Shown here piece after piece: positions 24,952 to 32,531 of a stretch of DNA of 64,000 bases (positions are counted from its first letter, which is position 1; every line of letters begins with the position of its first letter). The translations under genes were made by a program, and so were the position numbers. The stretch lies in the NCBI RefSeq assembly GCF_026163695.1, contig NZ_JAOTID010000002.1:337511-401510 (forward strand), read 5' to 3'. The stretch is from Shumkonia mesophila. Lineage in GTDB: Bacteria > Pseudomonadota > Alphaproteobacteria > Rhodospirillales > Shumkoniaceae. The notes under the pieces were generated by a model that saw nothing but the letters and a program-made list of their open reading frames with translations, was not told where the DNA came from and made no database searches.

Positions 24952-25943
24952 CGGGCTATCCCCAGCGAGCCGCCTCCCCGCCCCTGCCCGTCCTTTTCTG
25001 CTTCGCCGGCCAGGGATCGCAATATTACGGAATGGCCGCCGATCTGATGGCGGAGGACGACGTCTTTTGCCACTGGATGCGATCGGGCGACGCCATCGTC
25101 GCCCAACGGCACGGATTTTCGATCCTGGCCGAGCTCTATGGGGAAGGCCGCCGGCCGGCCACCCCCTTCGACCGCCTGGAGGCCAGCCACCCCGCCCTGT
25201 TCCTGGTGCAATACGCGCTGGCCAAAACGCTCCTGCATCATGGCCTGCGCCCCGACATGCTGCTGGGGGCCAGCCTGGGCGAAACCGTCGCCCAGAGCGT
25301 GGCCGGCATGACGTCCTTCGAGGCGTCCCTGTGTGCGGTGGCCGACCAGCCCGCCCTGTTCCGGCGCACCTGCCCGGCCGGCGGCATGGTGGCCGTCCTG
25401 GGCTCGCCCGACCTCCACGCCCGCCGCCCCCTGCTTGCCGCGCGCAGCGAGGTGGCCGGGGTCAACGCCGATGGCCATTTCGTGCTGTCGGCCCTGGCCG
25501 CGGATCTGCCGGCCATCGAGGCCGATCTGGCGGCCTGCGAGGCTGCCTTCCAGCGCCTGCCGGTGCCGTTCGCCTTCCATTCCCGCTTCATCGATGCCGC
25601 CGAGGATGCCTGGCGCGGCGCGTTCGGCCAGCAGCGGCGGGAAGCGGCCTTCTGGCCGGTGTGGTCCTGTTGCACCGGCGGCGTCATCGGACCGGCGACG
25701 CCCGATCTTTCGTGGCGCATCGTCCGCCAGCGGATGAACGTCCAGCAGACCCTGCTGACGCTGGAGAAGCAGGGCGGCGCCATCTATGTCGACCTCAGTC
25801 CGTCGGGCACCCTGGCGGCGGTGTTTCGCCAGAGCCTCGGCGCCACCTCGCCGTCGCGGCTGCTGTCGGTGGTCTCGCCCTTCGGCGACAACGTCGAGCG
25901 CCTGCGCAAGACCGTCGCGGCGCTGGGCCATTGCCATGCTTGA
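24948..25943 (+). CDS. Discrete acyltransferase / acyl hydrolase of the trans-AT PKS cluster
   Basis: A 331-residue FabD-fold protein. The chosen start is the GTG at 24948, overlapping the megasynthase stop (GTGA); it places the GQGSQ motif near residue 19, as usual for the family. The nucleophile Ser109 lies in GASLGE, with the catalytic His in FHS further on. Two departures from malonyl transferases are visible: the His before the Ser in GHSLG is Ala, and the Arg that binds the malonyl carboxylate (R117 in E. coli FabD, aligned by eye) appears to be Gln in the segment VADQPALF. In trans-AT clusters, AT-fold proteins lacking that Arg include acyl hydrolases (PedC type) that clear stalled acyl units from ACPs. 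It may thus be a proofreading hydrolase, with the true malonyl AT encoded outside this window. The alternative is an AT with unusual specificity. Confidence 0.9.
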   Translation: MTGYPQRAASPPLPVLFCFAGQGSQYYGMAADLMAEDDVFCHWMRSGDAIVAQRHGFSILAELYGEGRRPATPFDRLEASHPALFLVQYALAKTLLHHGLRPDMLLGASLGETVAQSVAGMTSFEASLCAVADQPALFRRTCPAGGMVAVLGSPDLHARRPLLAARSEVAGVNADGHFVLSALAADLPAIEADLAACEAAFQRLPVPFAFHSRFIDAAEDAWRGAFGQQRREAAFWPVWSCCTGGVIGPATPDLSWRIVRQRMNVQQTLLTLEKQGGAIYVDLSPSGTLAAVFRQSLGATSPSRLLSVVSPFGDNVERLRKTVAALGHCHA

Positions 25944-25988
25944 TGTCTTGGGCAATTTACGGCCGCGCGGAATCACCGCTTTATGGGT

Positions 25989-26066
25989 CGTCATTCCCGC
26001 GAAAGCGGGAATCCAGGGCAACCGCTCCGTCACTCGCCCTGGACCCCCGCCTGCGCGGGGGTGACG
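25989..26066. repeat. REP-like imperfect palindrome with two internal hairpins
   Basis: A ~78-nt element in the intergenic gap has inverted ends (cgtca at 25989, tgacg at 26062-26066). It contains two hairpins: ttcccgc-gaaa-gcgggaa (25994-26011) and acccccgc-ctgc-gcgggggt (26043-26062). The ATTCCCGCGAAAGCGGGAATCCAG half is a type of dispersed intergenic repeat widespread in proteobacterial genomes. It may act as a transcript stabiliser or weak terminator after the acyltransferase gene. I noticed no second copy in the window. Confidence 0.7.
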
Positions 26067-26149
26067 AAGAAGAATAGCCCGTCGCCCTGGCCCAACTTTG
26101 GTATAAATGCTACCCATTCATTTCAGCGATTTTCGAGCCCGTGAGCCGC

Positions 26150-26404
26150 ATGGATAAAATACGCGCCTTCATCGAAGACCAGTTCCTGGTGGAGTTCGAC
26201 GAGAGCTTTCCCGAGGGCACCAACCTGTTCAAGGAAGGGGTGATGGATTCCTTCGGATACGTGCAATTGTGCCGGTTCCTGGAAAAGGAATTCGCCATCG
26301 CCTTCACCGAGGCCGAAATGACCGGCAACGTCCTGGTCAGCCTGACCCAGATCAGGGAAACCGTGGCGCAGAAGGTGGCCCGGCGCGGCGAGGAACCCGC
26401 CTAG
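26150..26404 (+). CDS. Discrete acyl carrier protein
   Basis: An 84-residue acidic, helical protein with the 4'-phosphopantetheine attachment Ser34 in VMDSFGYVQL, the right length for a free-standing carrier protein. ATG 26150 was chosen; an in-frame GTG lies three codons upstream at 26141, and no strong Shine-Dalgarno sequence separates the two. It ends 3 nt before the AsnB-like amidotransferase gene, so the two are almost certainly co-transcribed and probably work on the same tethered intermediate. Its MDSFG-type motif differs from the GxDSI motif of the PKS-embedded ACPs and resembles carriers used by stand-alone tailoring enzymes. A ~200-nt gap with a REP-like palindrome separates it from the acyltransferase gene, so it may have its own promoter. 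What it carries is unknown. Confidence 0.88.
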   Translation: MDKIRAFIEDQFLVEFDESFPEGTNLFKEGVMDSFGYVQLCRFLEKEFAIAFTEAEMTGNVLVSLTQIRETVAQKVARRGEEPA

Positions 26405-26407
26405 GCC

Positions 26408-28378
26408 ATGTGTGGAATCGCCGGCCTGATCGACACCGCCCTGCCGTCCGAGGCGCTGCCCGACACCATCCTGGAGATGCTGGGGACCATCGCGCATCGC
26501 GGGCCCGACGGCCTGGGCTATGCGGTGGGCGACGACTGGGCCATGGGCACGGCCCGGCTGGCCGTCATCGACCTGGAGAGCGGAACCCAGCCCCTCGGCG
26601 ATCCGGGCGGCCGGTTCTGGCTGTGTTACAACGGCGAAATCTATAATTACCGCGAGCTGCGCGCCGACCTCGAAGCCCAGGGCGTGGTTTTTCGCACCCA
26701 TTGCGATACCGAGGTCGTGCTGGCCGCCTGGATGACCTGGGGCGAGCAATGCCTGCCCCGCTTCAACGGCGGCTTCGCCTTCGCCCTGTTCGACCGCCGC
26801 GAGCGGCGCCTCGTGCTGGCCCGCGACCGCTTCGGCAAGCGGCCGCTGTTCTATGCCCGCCACGGCAACGCGTTCCTGTTCGCCTCGGAGATGAAGGCGT
26901 TCCTGGCGGTGCCCGGATTCGCCTTCGAGCAGGACCCGGCGCAATTGGCCTCCATCCTCGGGCAATGGACGCCGCTGCCCGACCAGACCGGCTTTCGGGC
27001 CATCCAGGCGCTGCCCATGGGCGAATGGCTGTCGTTCGACCGGGGCGGGCTGGAGCGCCACACCTATGCCCGGCTGGCCTTCCCCGAGGGCCCGGCGCCG
27101 GCCGGCGAGGACGAGGCCAAAGCACTGATCCGCCGGCATCTGGAGGCCAGCGTCGCCCTTCGCCTGCGCAGCGACGTCGAAGTGGGGGTCTATCTCAGCG
27201 GCGGCATCGATTCGGCGATCGTCGCCCTCCTGGCCCGCGACATCGGCGGCCGGCCGCCCGCCACCTTCTCGGTGGCGTTCGACGATGCGGCGCTGGACGA
27301 ATCGGCCGAACAGCAGGTCGTGGCGGCCCACCTGGGCACGCGCCACGACACCCTGCGCGTCAGCCATGAAGACATCGCCGCCGCCTGTCCCGACGCGGTC
27401 TATCACGCCGAGGTGCCGGCCTTCCGCAGCGCCTTCATTCCGATGTTCCTGCTGTCGCGGCGCACCCAGGAATGCGGCATCAAGGTGATCCTGAGCGGCG
27501 AAGGCGCCGACGAAGCCTTCCTCGGCTATGACCTGTTCAAGGAAACCCTTCTGCGCAGCCGGTGGGACGACATCGACGACGACACCCGCAGCCGGCGTCT
27601 GGCCCGCCTTTACCCCCACCTCGGCCACTACGGCCCCCAGGACATCGCCGCCCTGACCGGGCTTTACCAGCAGTTCTCGCAGGAACGGATGCCGGGCTTG
27701 TTCTCGCACGAGCTCAAGTTCCAGAACGGCCGCTTCTCGGCCCGCCTGATCAAGGGCGCCGGCGATCCCTTCGCCGCCATTTCCGCCCTGGTCGCCGGGC
27801 ATGGCGAAATGGCCGCCATGTCCCCGGTGCAGCGGGCGCAGTGGCTGGAATACAAGACCCTGTTGCCGGGCTATCTGCTGTCCACCCAGGGCGACCGCGC
27901 GGCGCTGGCCCACGGGATCGAGAACCGCTGTCCGTTCCTGGACCCGGCGGTGGTGGATCTGGCCTCGACCCTCAATCTGCGCTTCGACGACGGCTTCGAG
28001 GAAAAGCGGCTGTTGCGCCAGGCCTTTGCCGGCCGTCTGCCGGAATCGATCGTCAACAAGCGCAAGTTCCCCTATCGCGCCCCCGACGCCGCCGCCTTTG
28101 CCGAGACCCGGCCCGACTACCTGGAACTGGTGCAATCGGAAAGCGAACTGGCCAAGCTCCCCTTCCTGGACGCCAACTTCGCCCGCCGCCTGACGGCCAA
28201 GGTGTTGAGCCGGCCGGCGGCCGAAATCAGCACCAAGGAAAACCAGACCTTCCTGTTCCTGCTGTCCATCGCCCTGCTGCACCGCCAATTCGTCGGCCGC
28301 GACGGCGTGGCCGGGCACAAGGCCGGGCGCGTGCATCCTCCCCTGGTGCGGATGGTGGATCTGCGGGGGGCGGCGTAG
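26408..28378 (+). CDS. AsnB-type glutamine-dependent amidotransferase
   Basis: A 656-residue asparagine synthase (glutamine-hydrolysing) family protein. The N-terminal class II glutaminase starts MCGIAG, so Cys2 becomes the N-terminal nucleophile. The synthetase half has the ATP-pyrophosphatase motif SGGIDS near residues 264-269 and a later GEGADE motif. The family activates a carboxylate as acyl-AMP and transfers ammonia from glutamine. Within a biosynthetic cluster, and 3 nt downstream of a discrete ACP, the likely job is amide formation on a tethered or released acyl chain rather than asparagine synthesis. AsnB-like enzymes are recurrent in trans-AT PKS clusters, and ACP plus AsnB pairs also occur in exosortase-associated loci. 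A primary asparagine synthetase is the alternative and cannot be excluded from one gene. It is the last PKS-side gene before the AT-richer intrusion. Confidence 0.9.
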   Translation: MCGIAGLIDTALPSEALPDTILEMLGTIAHRGPDGLGYAVGDDWAMGTARLAVIDLESGTQPLGDPGGRFWLCYNGEIYNYRELRADLEAQGVVFRTHCDTEVVLAAWMTWGEQCLPRFNGGFAFALFDRRERRLVLARDRFGKRPLFYARHGNAFLFASEMKAFLAVPGFAFEQDPAQLASILGQWTPLPDQTGFRAIQALPMGEWLSFDRGGLERHTYARLAFPEGPAPAGEDEAKALIRRHLEASVALRLRSDVEVGVYLSGGIDSAIVALLARDIGGRPPATFSVAFDDAALDESAEQQVVAAHLGTRHDTLRVSHEDIAAACPDAVYHAEVPAFRSAFIPMFLLSRRTQECGIKVILSGEGADEAFLGYDLFKETLLRSRWDDIDDDTRSRRLARLYPHLGHYGPQDIAALTGLYQQFSQERMPGLFSHELKFQNGRFSARLIKGAGDPFAAISALVAGHGEMAAMSPVQRAQWLEYKTLLPGYLLSTQGDRAALAHGIENRCPFLDPAVVDLASTLNLRFDDGFEEKRLLRQAFAGRLPESIVNKRKFPYRAPDAAAFAETRPDYLELVQSESELAKLPFLDANFARRLTAKVLSRPAAEISTKENQTFLFLLSIALLHRQFVGRDGVAGHKAGRVHPPLVRMVDLRGAA

Positions 28379-28786
28379 CCCCTCGCGGAACGGCCGGCCA
28401 CGGCGGTGCCCGATGGGCGCCCCAGGCCGACATCGGAACCCCCCGCCGAACCCCGGCTCCGCCGCCGTTCCCGGACGGGCCGGATCGGGGCCGAGAACGA
28501 TGAATTCCCGGTTACGCCGATTTCGGCCAACGCCTTGAAAAACAAGGCCAAAACGCCAATTCGGCGATAGGATTGTCATCGTTTGTCGTCCTTTGTCATC
28601 ATTTCGCCGTTTTCTCTTTTCTCATCAATGCGTTATGGGCGCCCGACGAGGGCCTTTTCCGGACCCCACGGCCGTCCGCCGACGGACACCCGCACGGCCC
28701 GTTCGGCCAAGACTTATTTACCTATCAGATAGCAAAGATGAGGAATATTATCATAACGCGCCGCAAAAGTCCAGAGGACCCCAGCT
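28379..28786. other. Non-coding boundary region with nested inverted repeats
   Basis: No convincing gene. The first ~125 nt remain GC-rich. A nested inverted repeat follows: outer cgccga (28515-28520) with tcggcg (28561-28566), inner gccttg-aaaaa-caaggc (28532-28548). It could terminate transcription from the amidotransferase gene, although no T-run follows. From ~28710 the sequence turns AT-rich, with the short palindrome ctatcagatag (28722-28732) and a TATTAT -10-like hexamer (28746-28751). That marks the start of the compositionally distinct block and a plausible promoter for the genes to the right; no good -35 was found. Confidence 0.55.
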
Positions 28787-28957
28787 ATGCCTGAAGCCAA
28801 CATCTTGGTGCGAAAGCCGGATGGAGGCTGGCCGAAGCGCGGTTGGCTGGCGAAGCGACCAGACGATAGCTTTCGGGCCATATTTCGATCTCATTCTGGC
28901 AGCAGTATTGTGACCAACACGGCCACAATCTCTTCCACCCGTGCCCAACAAACTTGA
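28787..28957 (+). CDS. Possible 56-aa small protein upstream of the AIPR gene
   Basis: A 56-codon frame from ATG 28787 to TGA 28957, with an agagga Shine-Dalgarno-like sequence 8 nt upstream. The product is basic in its first half (VRKPDGGWPKRGW) and Ser/Thr-rich towards the end. I recognise no family. It lies just after an AT-rich promoter-like stretch and 69 nt before the AIPR gene on the same strand, so it could be a leader gene or a small partner. The coding signal is weak and it may be chance. Confidence 0.27.
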   Translation: MPEANILVRKPDGGWPKRGWLAKRPDDSFRAIFRSHSGSSIVTNTATISSTRAQQT

Positions 28958-29026
28958 CCAGCTAGGGCTTGCAGCTAATGATCGTTGGGGGCGCCGAACC
29001 TTACCGTGCGCCGGGTGGAGGAGTAC

Positions 29027-30769
29027 ATGGATCCAATTACCAAAGCTTTGCTCAGCGAGTTTGTGAAGCAGAACGAGCTCGACGGATTGGCCGAAGACAA
29101 GCAGTTCGAGCACTTCGCAACGTTCTCGGTCATTGCTTCGCGCTATGGCGAGGAGTTCGCCACCAGCGACGTTGTGCTAGGCGGCAATGCCGACCTTGGT
29201 ATCGACGGGTGCGGGATAATTCTCAATGGTCGCCTGATCGACGATGAACAGGAAGTTGATGATATCCAGAAGCTGAATGGTTATCTGGAGGCGGAATTCA
29301 TTTTCGTGCAGGCTAAGCGCTCGGCGAATTTCGATGGCGCTGCCATGATGGCCCTCGGTCAGCATCTGAAGGACGCAGTTTTCACTCACCAAACCACTCC
29401 CCCGATCAGTCCGGAACTCAGCAAGCGCATAAAAATAATCGACGAGATTTACAAGCGTGCCGCCAACTTCCGTAAGAATCCCGAATGTCGAATCTACTAT
29501 GTCACCACAGGCATTTGGAACGACGATGCTTACCTCGGGACTATTATTAAGAAACAGATCAGCGATCTTGCCACAACCAACATGTTCGCAGATGTACGAT
29601 ACAACCCTGTCGGGGCACAAGCCCTGCAACAATTCTATCGTAATACGAAATATACGATTAGTCGCCAGATCACCTTCGACCGAACTGTAGTATTACCAGC
29701 TATTAATAAGGTAAAAGCTGCCTACTTGGGTGCCCTGCCTGCCTCGGAATTCGTCAAGCTCATCATCGGAGATGACGATAATATCGTCAAATCGGTTTTC
29801 ATCGACAATGTCCGCGATTTTCAGGGCGAAAACCCTGTCAACGCGGATATGTCTGCGACATTGACAGGTGGCCTGCTCGATCAGTTCGTACTACGCAACA
29901 ACGGGGTCACCATTGTAGCTCGAGACCTGTCCATCACCGGCCCAATATTTACTGTGCGCGACTACCAGATCGTCAATGGTTGCCAAACGAGCCACGTTTT
30001 ATACGCGAACCGCGCCACCCTCACCGACAAACTATATGTGCCGGTAAAGCTAATTTACACTGATGACGAGGAAATTGCCCAGGAGGTCATCAAGTCGACC
30101 AACAGGCAAACGCCGATTGACGAGAAGGACCTACTCGCGCTGACCAAATTCCAGCGGGACCTTGAGATTTACTATTCCGGTATGCCAGATGATCGCCGGC
30201 TCTATTACGAGCGTCGATCCAAGCAGTACGCTAGCCGCGCCGACGTTGAGCGCACCCGAATCATCCCAATCGGGGTCCAGTTGAAGGCTTTCGCCTCGAT
30301 GTTCCTGGACGCCGCCCATCAGGCGGGACGGTACCAAGCGACCTTGCTCAAGCAGGTCGGTGACCGCGTATTCAAAGCCAGCCATCGGCCCGAAGCTTAC
30401 TATACAGCAGCACTCGCGTTTTACCGTTTCGAGGGTCTTTTGCGTCGAGGGCACGCGGATACCGCAGATCTCCGCGCGTTCAAATTTCACTTCTTACCGG
30501 CTTTCCGCCATCGGTTCGAGATCAATGAGTTTCCCGGGTTCGAGAACAAGAAAATCTCAGATTGGTGCGAGCCCCTTAACGCCCAGTTGGCCGACGCGGA
30601 ACGGTCGCGGGAAGCGTTCGAGATTTGCGCGGACCTTATCCGCAGAGCGGCCGTTGGCCGGGGCCTTCAGATCGTGCGGGACGCCGCCAAGGTCCAAACG
30701 CTGACGGAGGGAATTCGCGCGCTCGCCGCCAAGGAGAACGGCCTGAAAACTCCTGCGGTTGCGACCTAA
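29027..30769 (+). CDS. AIPR-family (abortive infection / phage resistance) protein
   Basis: A 580-residue protein recognised as AIPR family from the central segment RNNGVTIVA followed by VNGCQTSHVLY, the signature of these proteins, plus the long N-terminal region typical of the group. AIPR proteins are linked to abortive-infection phage defence; their biochemical activity is poorly defined. ATG 29027 is preferred over the longer in-frame start at 28985 because ggtggaggag lies immediately upstream at good spacing. Two 60-nt rows counted by hand are 53% and 50% G+C, against 75% in a PKS row, which points to horizontal acquisition. The gene sits between the two halves of the polyketide cluster and points away from the minus-strand half. 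No recombinase or terminal repeats were seen beside it. Confidence 0.85.
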   Translation: MDPITKALLSEFVKQNELDGLAEDKQFEHFATFSVIASRYGEEFATSDVVLGGNADLGIDGCGIILNGRLIDDEQEVDDIQKLNGYLEAEFIFVQAKRSANFDGAAMMALGQHLKDAVFTHQTTPPISPELSKRIKIIDEIYKRAANFRKNPECRIYYVTTGIWNDDAYLGTIIKKQISDLATTNMFADVRYNPVGAQALQQFYRNTKYTISRQITFDRTVVLPAINKVKAAYLGALPASEFVKLIIGDDDNIVKSVFIDNVRDFQGENPVNADMSATLTGGLLDQFVLRNNGVTIVARDLSITGPIFTVRDYQIVNGCQTSHVLYANRATLTDKLYVPVKLIYTDDEEIAQEVIKSTNRQTPIDEKDLLALTKFQRDLEIYYSGMPDDRRLYYERRSKQYASRADVERTRIIPIGVQLKAFASMFLDAAHQAGRYQATLLKQVGDRVFKASHRPEAYYTAALAFYRFEGLLRRGHADTADLRAFKFHFLPAFRHRFEINEFPGFENKKISDWCEPLNAQLADAERSREAFEICADLIRRAAVGRGLQIVRDAAKVQTLTEGIRALAAKENGLKTPAVAT

Positions 30770-30860
30770 CGATGTCGCAGTCGGCTCCATTGCCGCATTC
30801 CGCTATCAGCCCAATTCTGTCGCACCAAAACGGAAGCGCGAAATACAGCTCTTGGCCCCT

Positions 30861-31559
30861 TCACGTCGCCGCTTTAAGCCGGAAACTTTGCATCACAGTC
30901 GAGTAGAGCTCCGGGTCGGGGAAGGCCCCCATCTTGCGTAGCTTGTTCGTGACCTTCTCGAAATCGTTGACGCCAGCGTTTGGATTTTCGGCAAGCGCGT
31001 CAAGCTCATCCGCGATCCTCAATACGGCTTCCTCGTGCGCCTGCATTGCTTCGGGTGATGCCATTCTTGATCCCGACCGCACACAGAACGCCGCCGTGCG
31101 CCGCACATAGTCAGAAAACCCGCTCAGCGCAGCCCGCCGCAACGACAGTGCGATTCTATCTGCCGTCTTAACCTCGCCGGTCGAGACAAGCTCTTGATGA
31201 TAGGTCGCTAGATCTTCGATGAGCCCACGTGCCTGGGATTCGGAGGCCAGCAGCCGATCGACCCGTCGACGGTTCCGATCTGTGCTGGTCGTCAACTCGC
31301 CCTCAACAGCAGCCGCCCTACCACGCTTCCTGTCCAGCACAGCCGCATCAGCCGAGAACTTCGCCTCATCGAGACTTGGCGCAAGACCCTGCCGGAACGT
31401 CTTAGCGCCAAGCTGATGGCTATCGGCGACATACCAGGCGAAACGCCCTTCGACGTTCGGCTCCTCGAAGACCCTCCCGACGAGACCGTCCCCAAAAAGG
31501 CGGACCCAAAGTGGCCCAATGTAATGCAGGCTCCTCCTAAATCGCTTCCAATCCTTCAT
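30861..31559 (-). CDS. Uncharacterised 232-aa protein
   Basis: I do not recognise this family. The N-terminal ~75 residues (GRFAWYVADSHQLGAK, then an acidic/alanine-rich stretch) look like a small globular domain. The rest is helical and highly charged (RNRRRVDRLLASESQ, ELDALAENPNAG), without membrane segments or a signal peptide. The ATG at 31559 has an aagga Shine-Dalgarno on the minus strand and a well-formed -35/-10 promoter carrying two identical 10-bp palindromes just upstream. It converges on the AIPR gene with a 91-nt gap. One counted row is 63% G+C, lower than the PKS genes. Its place next to AIPR in a lower-GC block makes a defence or mobile-element origin likely, but no function is implied by sequence. 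Confidence 0.65.
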   Translation of the reverse strand: MKDWKRFRRSLHYIGPLWVRLFGDGLVGRVFEEPNVEGRFAWYVADSHQLGAKTFRQGLAPSLDEAKFSADAAVLDRKRGRAAAVEGELTTSTDRNRRRVDRLLASESQARGLIEDLATYHQELVSTGEVKTADRIALSLRRAALSGFSDYVRRTAAFCVRSGSRMASPEAMQAHEEAVLRIADELDALAENPNAGVNDFEKVTNKLRKMGAFPDPELYSTVMQSFRLKAAT

Positions 31560-31576
31560 GATCTATCCTTCATTTA

Positions 31577-31617
31577 CGTCGCGACGAAAATTGTAAGACT
31601 TTTTCGTCGCGACGCAA
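31577..31617 (-). promoter_or_regulatory. Promoter with duplicated CGTCGCGACG palindromic operator
   Basis: On the minus strand a -35 TTGCGT (31612-31617) and a -10 TACAAT (31590-31595) are separated by 16 nt. The perfect palindrome cgtcgcgacg occurs twice, at 31577-31586 and 31605-31614. Each copy is followed by (a/c)aaattg, giving two 17-nt near-identical direct repeats exactly 28 nt apart. One copy overlaps the -35/spacer, the other the predicted transcription start. This is the expected geometry of a repressor operator controlling the gene that starts at 31559. Confidence 0.6.
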
Positions 31618-31775
31618 ATTGCGAAAGCGATGCGCTCCCTATTTTCTCATATCGAGGTGTCCGCTGTACCAGTTCGAAGTCCGCAAGCCGCCTTTCCGCT
31701 TCCGGCCCCGTATCAGAACAGACGCGCGGGTTGCGCCATTTCCGGCACCAAGCCGCCCCCCGAACTGGCCGCCCC

Positions 31776-32531
31776 CTACTCTTCCCAGGGAAACTTCATC
31801 TCGGTCACGTAGCGGCGGATGTTTTCGCGGATTTGCGGGTCGCCGAACAGGGCGCGGTTGGCGGCCAGGGCGGCGGGCTTGGCCTCCGCCAATGGGCCGG
31901 CGGTTTCCGCCCGGTGGCGCTTGTAGCGGCCGATGGCCGGCTTGCCCAGCCGGCGCAGCCGGACCAGGTGCCGGCGCAGCAGGGGCTCGACCGGGTCCTC
32001 GACGGCATCCGCCAGACCCCAAGCCAGGGCCTGGGCGGCGCCGACCGGCTGGGTGGTCAGGGTGAGGTAATGGGCCCTTTGCGCCCCCACCCGGCGGATC
32101 AGGAACGGCAGCACGCAGGCCGGGAACAGGCCGAACAGCATTTCCGACAGGGCGAAGCTCGCCGTGCCGTCGGCGAGCACGATATCGCAGGCGGCGGCCA
32201 GCCCCACCCCCCCGGCATTGACGCGCCCGCGCGCCACCGCCAGCGAGACGAAGGGACCATTGGCCAGGCGCAGCCAAAGATCGTAGAGCGGTTCCGGGTC
32301 CTCGGGCACGTCGGCGGCGGCCGTCGCCTGGAAATCGCCGCCGGCGCAGAAGACTTCCGCCGAGCCGCCCAGCACCAGGACCGACGGCCCGTCGGGGGCC
32401 TCGCATTGCGCCACCGCCCGGCCCAATTCGGCGATCAGCAAGCTGTTGATGACGTTGCCCGCCTCGGGCCGATTGAGGTGCACGGTCAAGATGCCGTCGC
32501 GGCAATCCACCGCCAGGGTTTCATAGGCCAT
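31776..32531 (-). CDS. ECH1-type enoyl-CoA hydratase of the beta-branching cassette (PksH-like)
   Basis: A 251-residue crotonase-fold protein. Visible motifs are EVFCAGGDF and GRVNAGGVGL (oxyanion-hole regions) and SEMLFGLFPACVLPFL, typical of ECH1 enzymes such as PksH. ECH1 dehydrates the HMG-like 3-hydroxy-3-carboxymethyl-acyl-ACP made by the HCS; ECH2 then decarboxylates it to leave a methyl or exomethylene branch. An ECH2 domain is fused into the first PKS gene of this window, so the pair is complete. The start at 32531 overlaps the end of the upstream KS gene by 11 nt, with a purine-rich Shine-Dalgarno (gaaggggg) before it. It is the last gene of the minus-strand cassette. A longer reading to 32606 would run deep into the KS gene and lacks support. 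Confidence 0.93.
   Translation of the reverse strand: MAYETLAVDCRDGILTVHLNRPEAGNVINSLLIAELGRAVAQCEAPDGPSVLVLGGSAEVFCAGGDFQATAAADVPEDPEPLYDLWLRLANGPFVSLAVARGRVNAGGVGLAAACDIVLADGTASFALSEMLFGLFPACVLPFLIRRVGAQRAHYLTLTTQPVGAAQALAWGLADAVEDPVEPLLRRHLVRLRRLGKPAIGRYKRHRAETAGPLAEAKPAALAANRALFGDPQIRENIRRYVTEMKFPWEE

Noticed and set aside
26150-28378. Exosortase/PEP-CTERM locus suggested by ACP plus AsnB
   Set aside because: No exosortase, PEP-CTERM protein or glycan-export gene is nearby; the context is a polyketide cluster.
28400-31775. Mobile element with integrase or transposase bringing in the AIPR block
   Set aside because: I found no recombinase gene, terminal inverted repeat or obvious target duplication; only composition and context suggest transfer.
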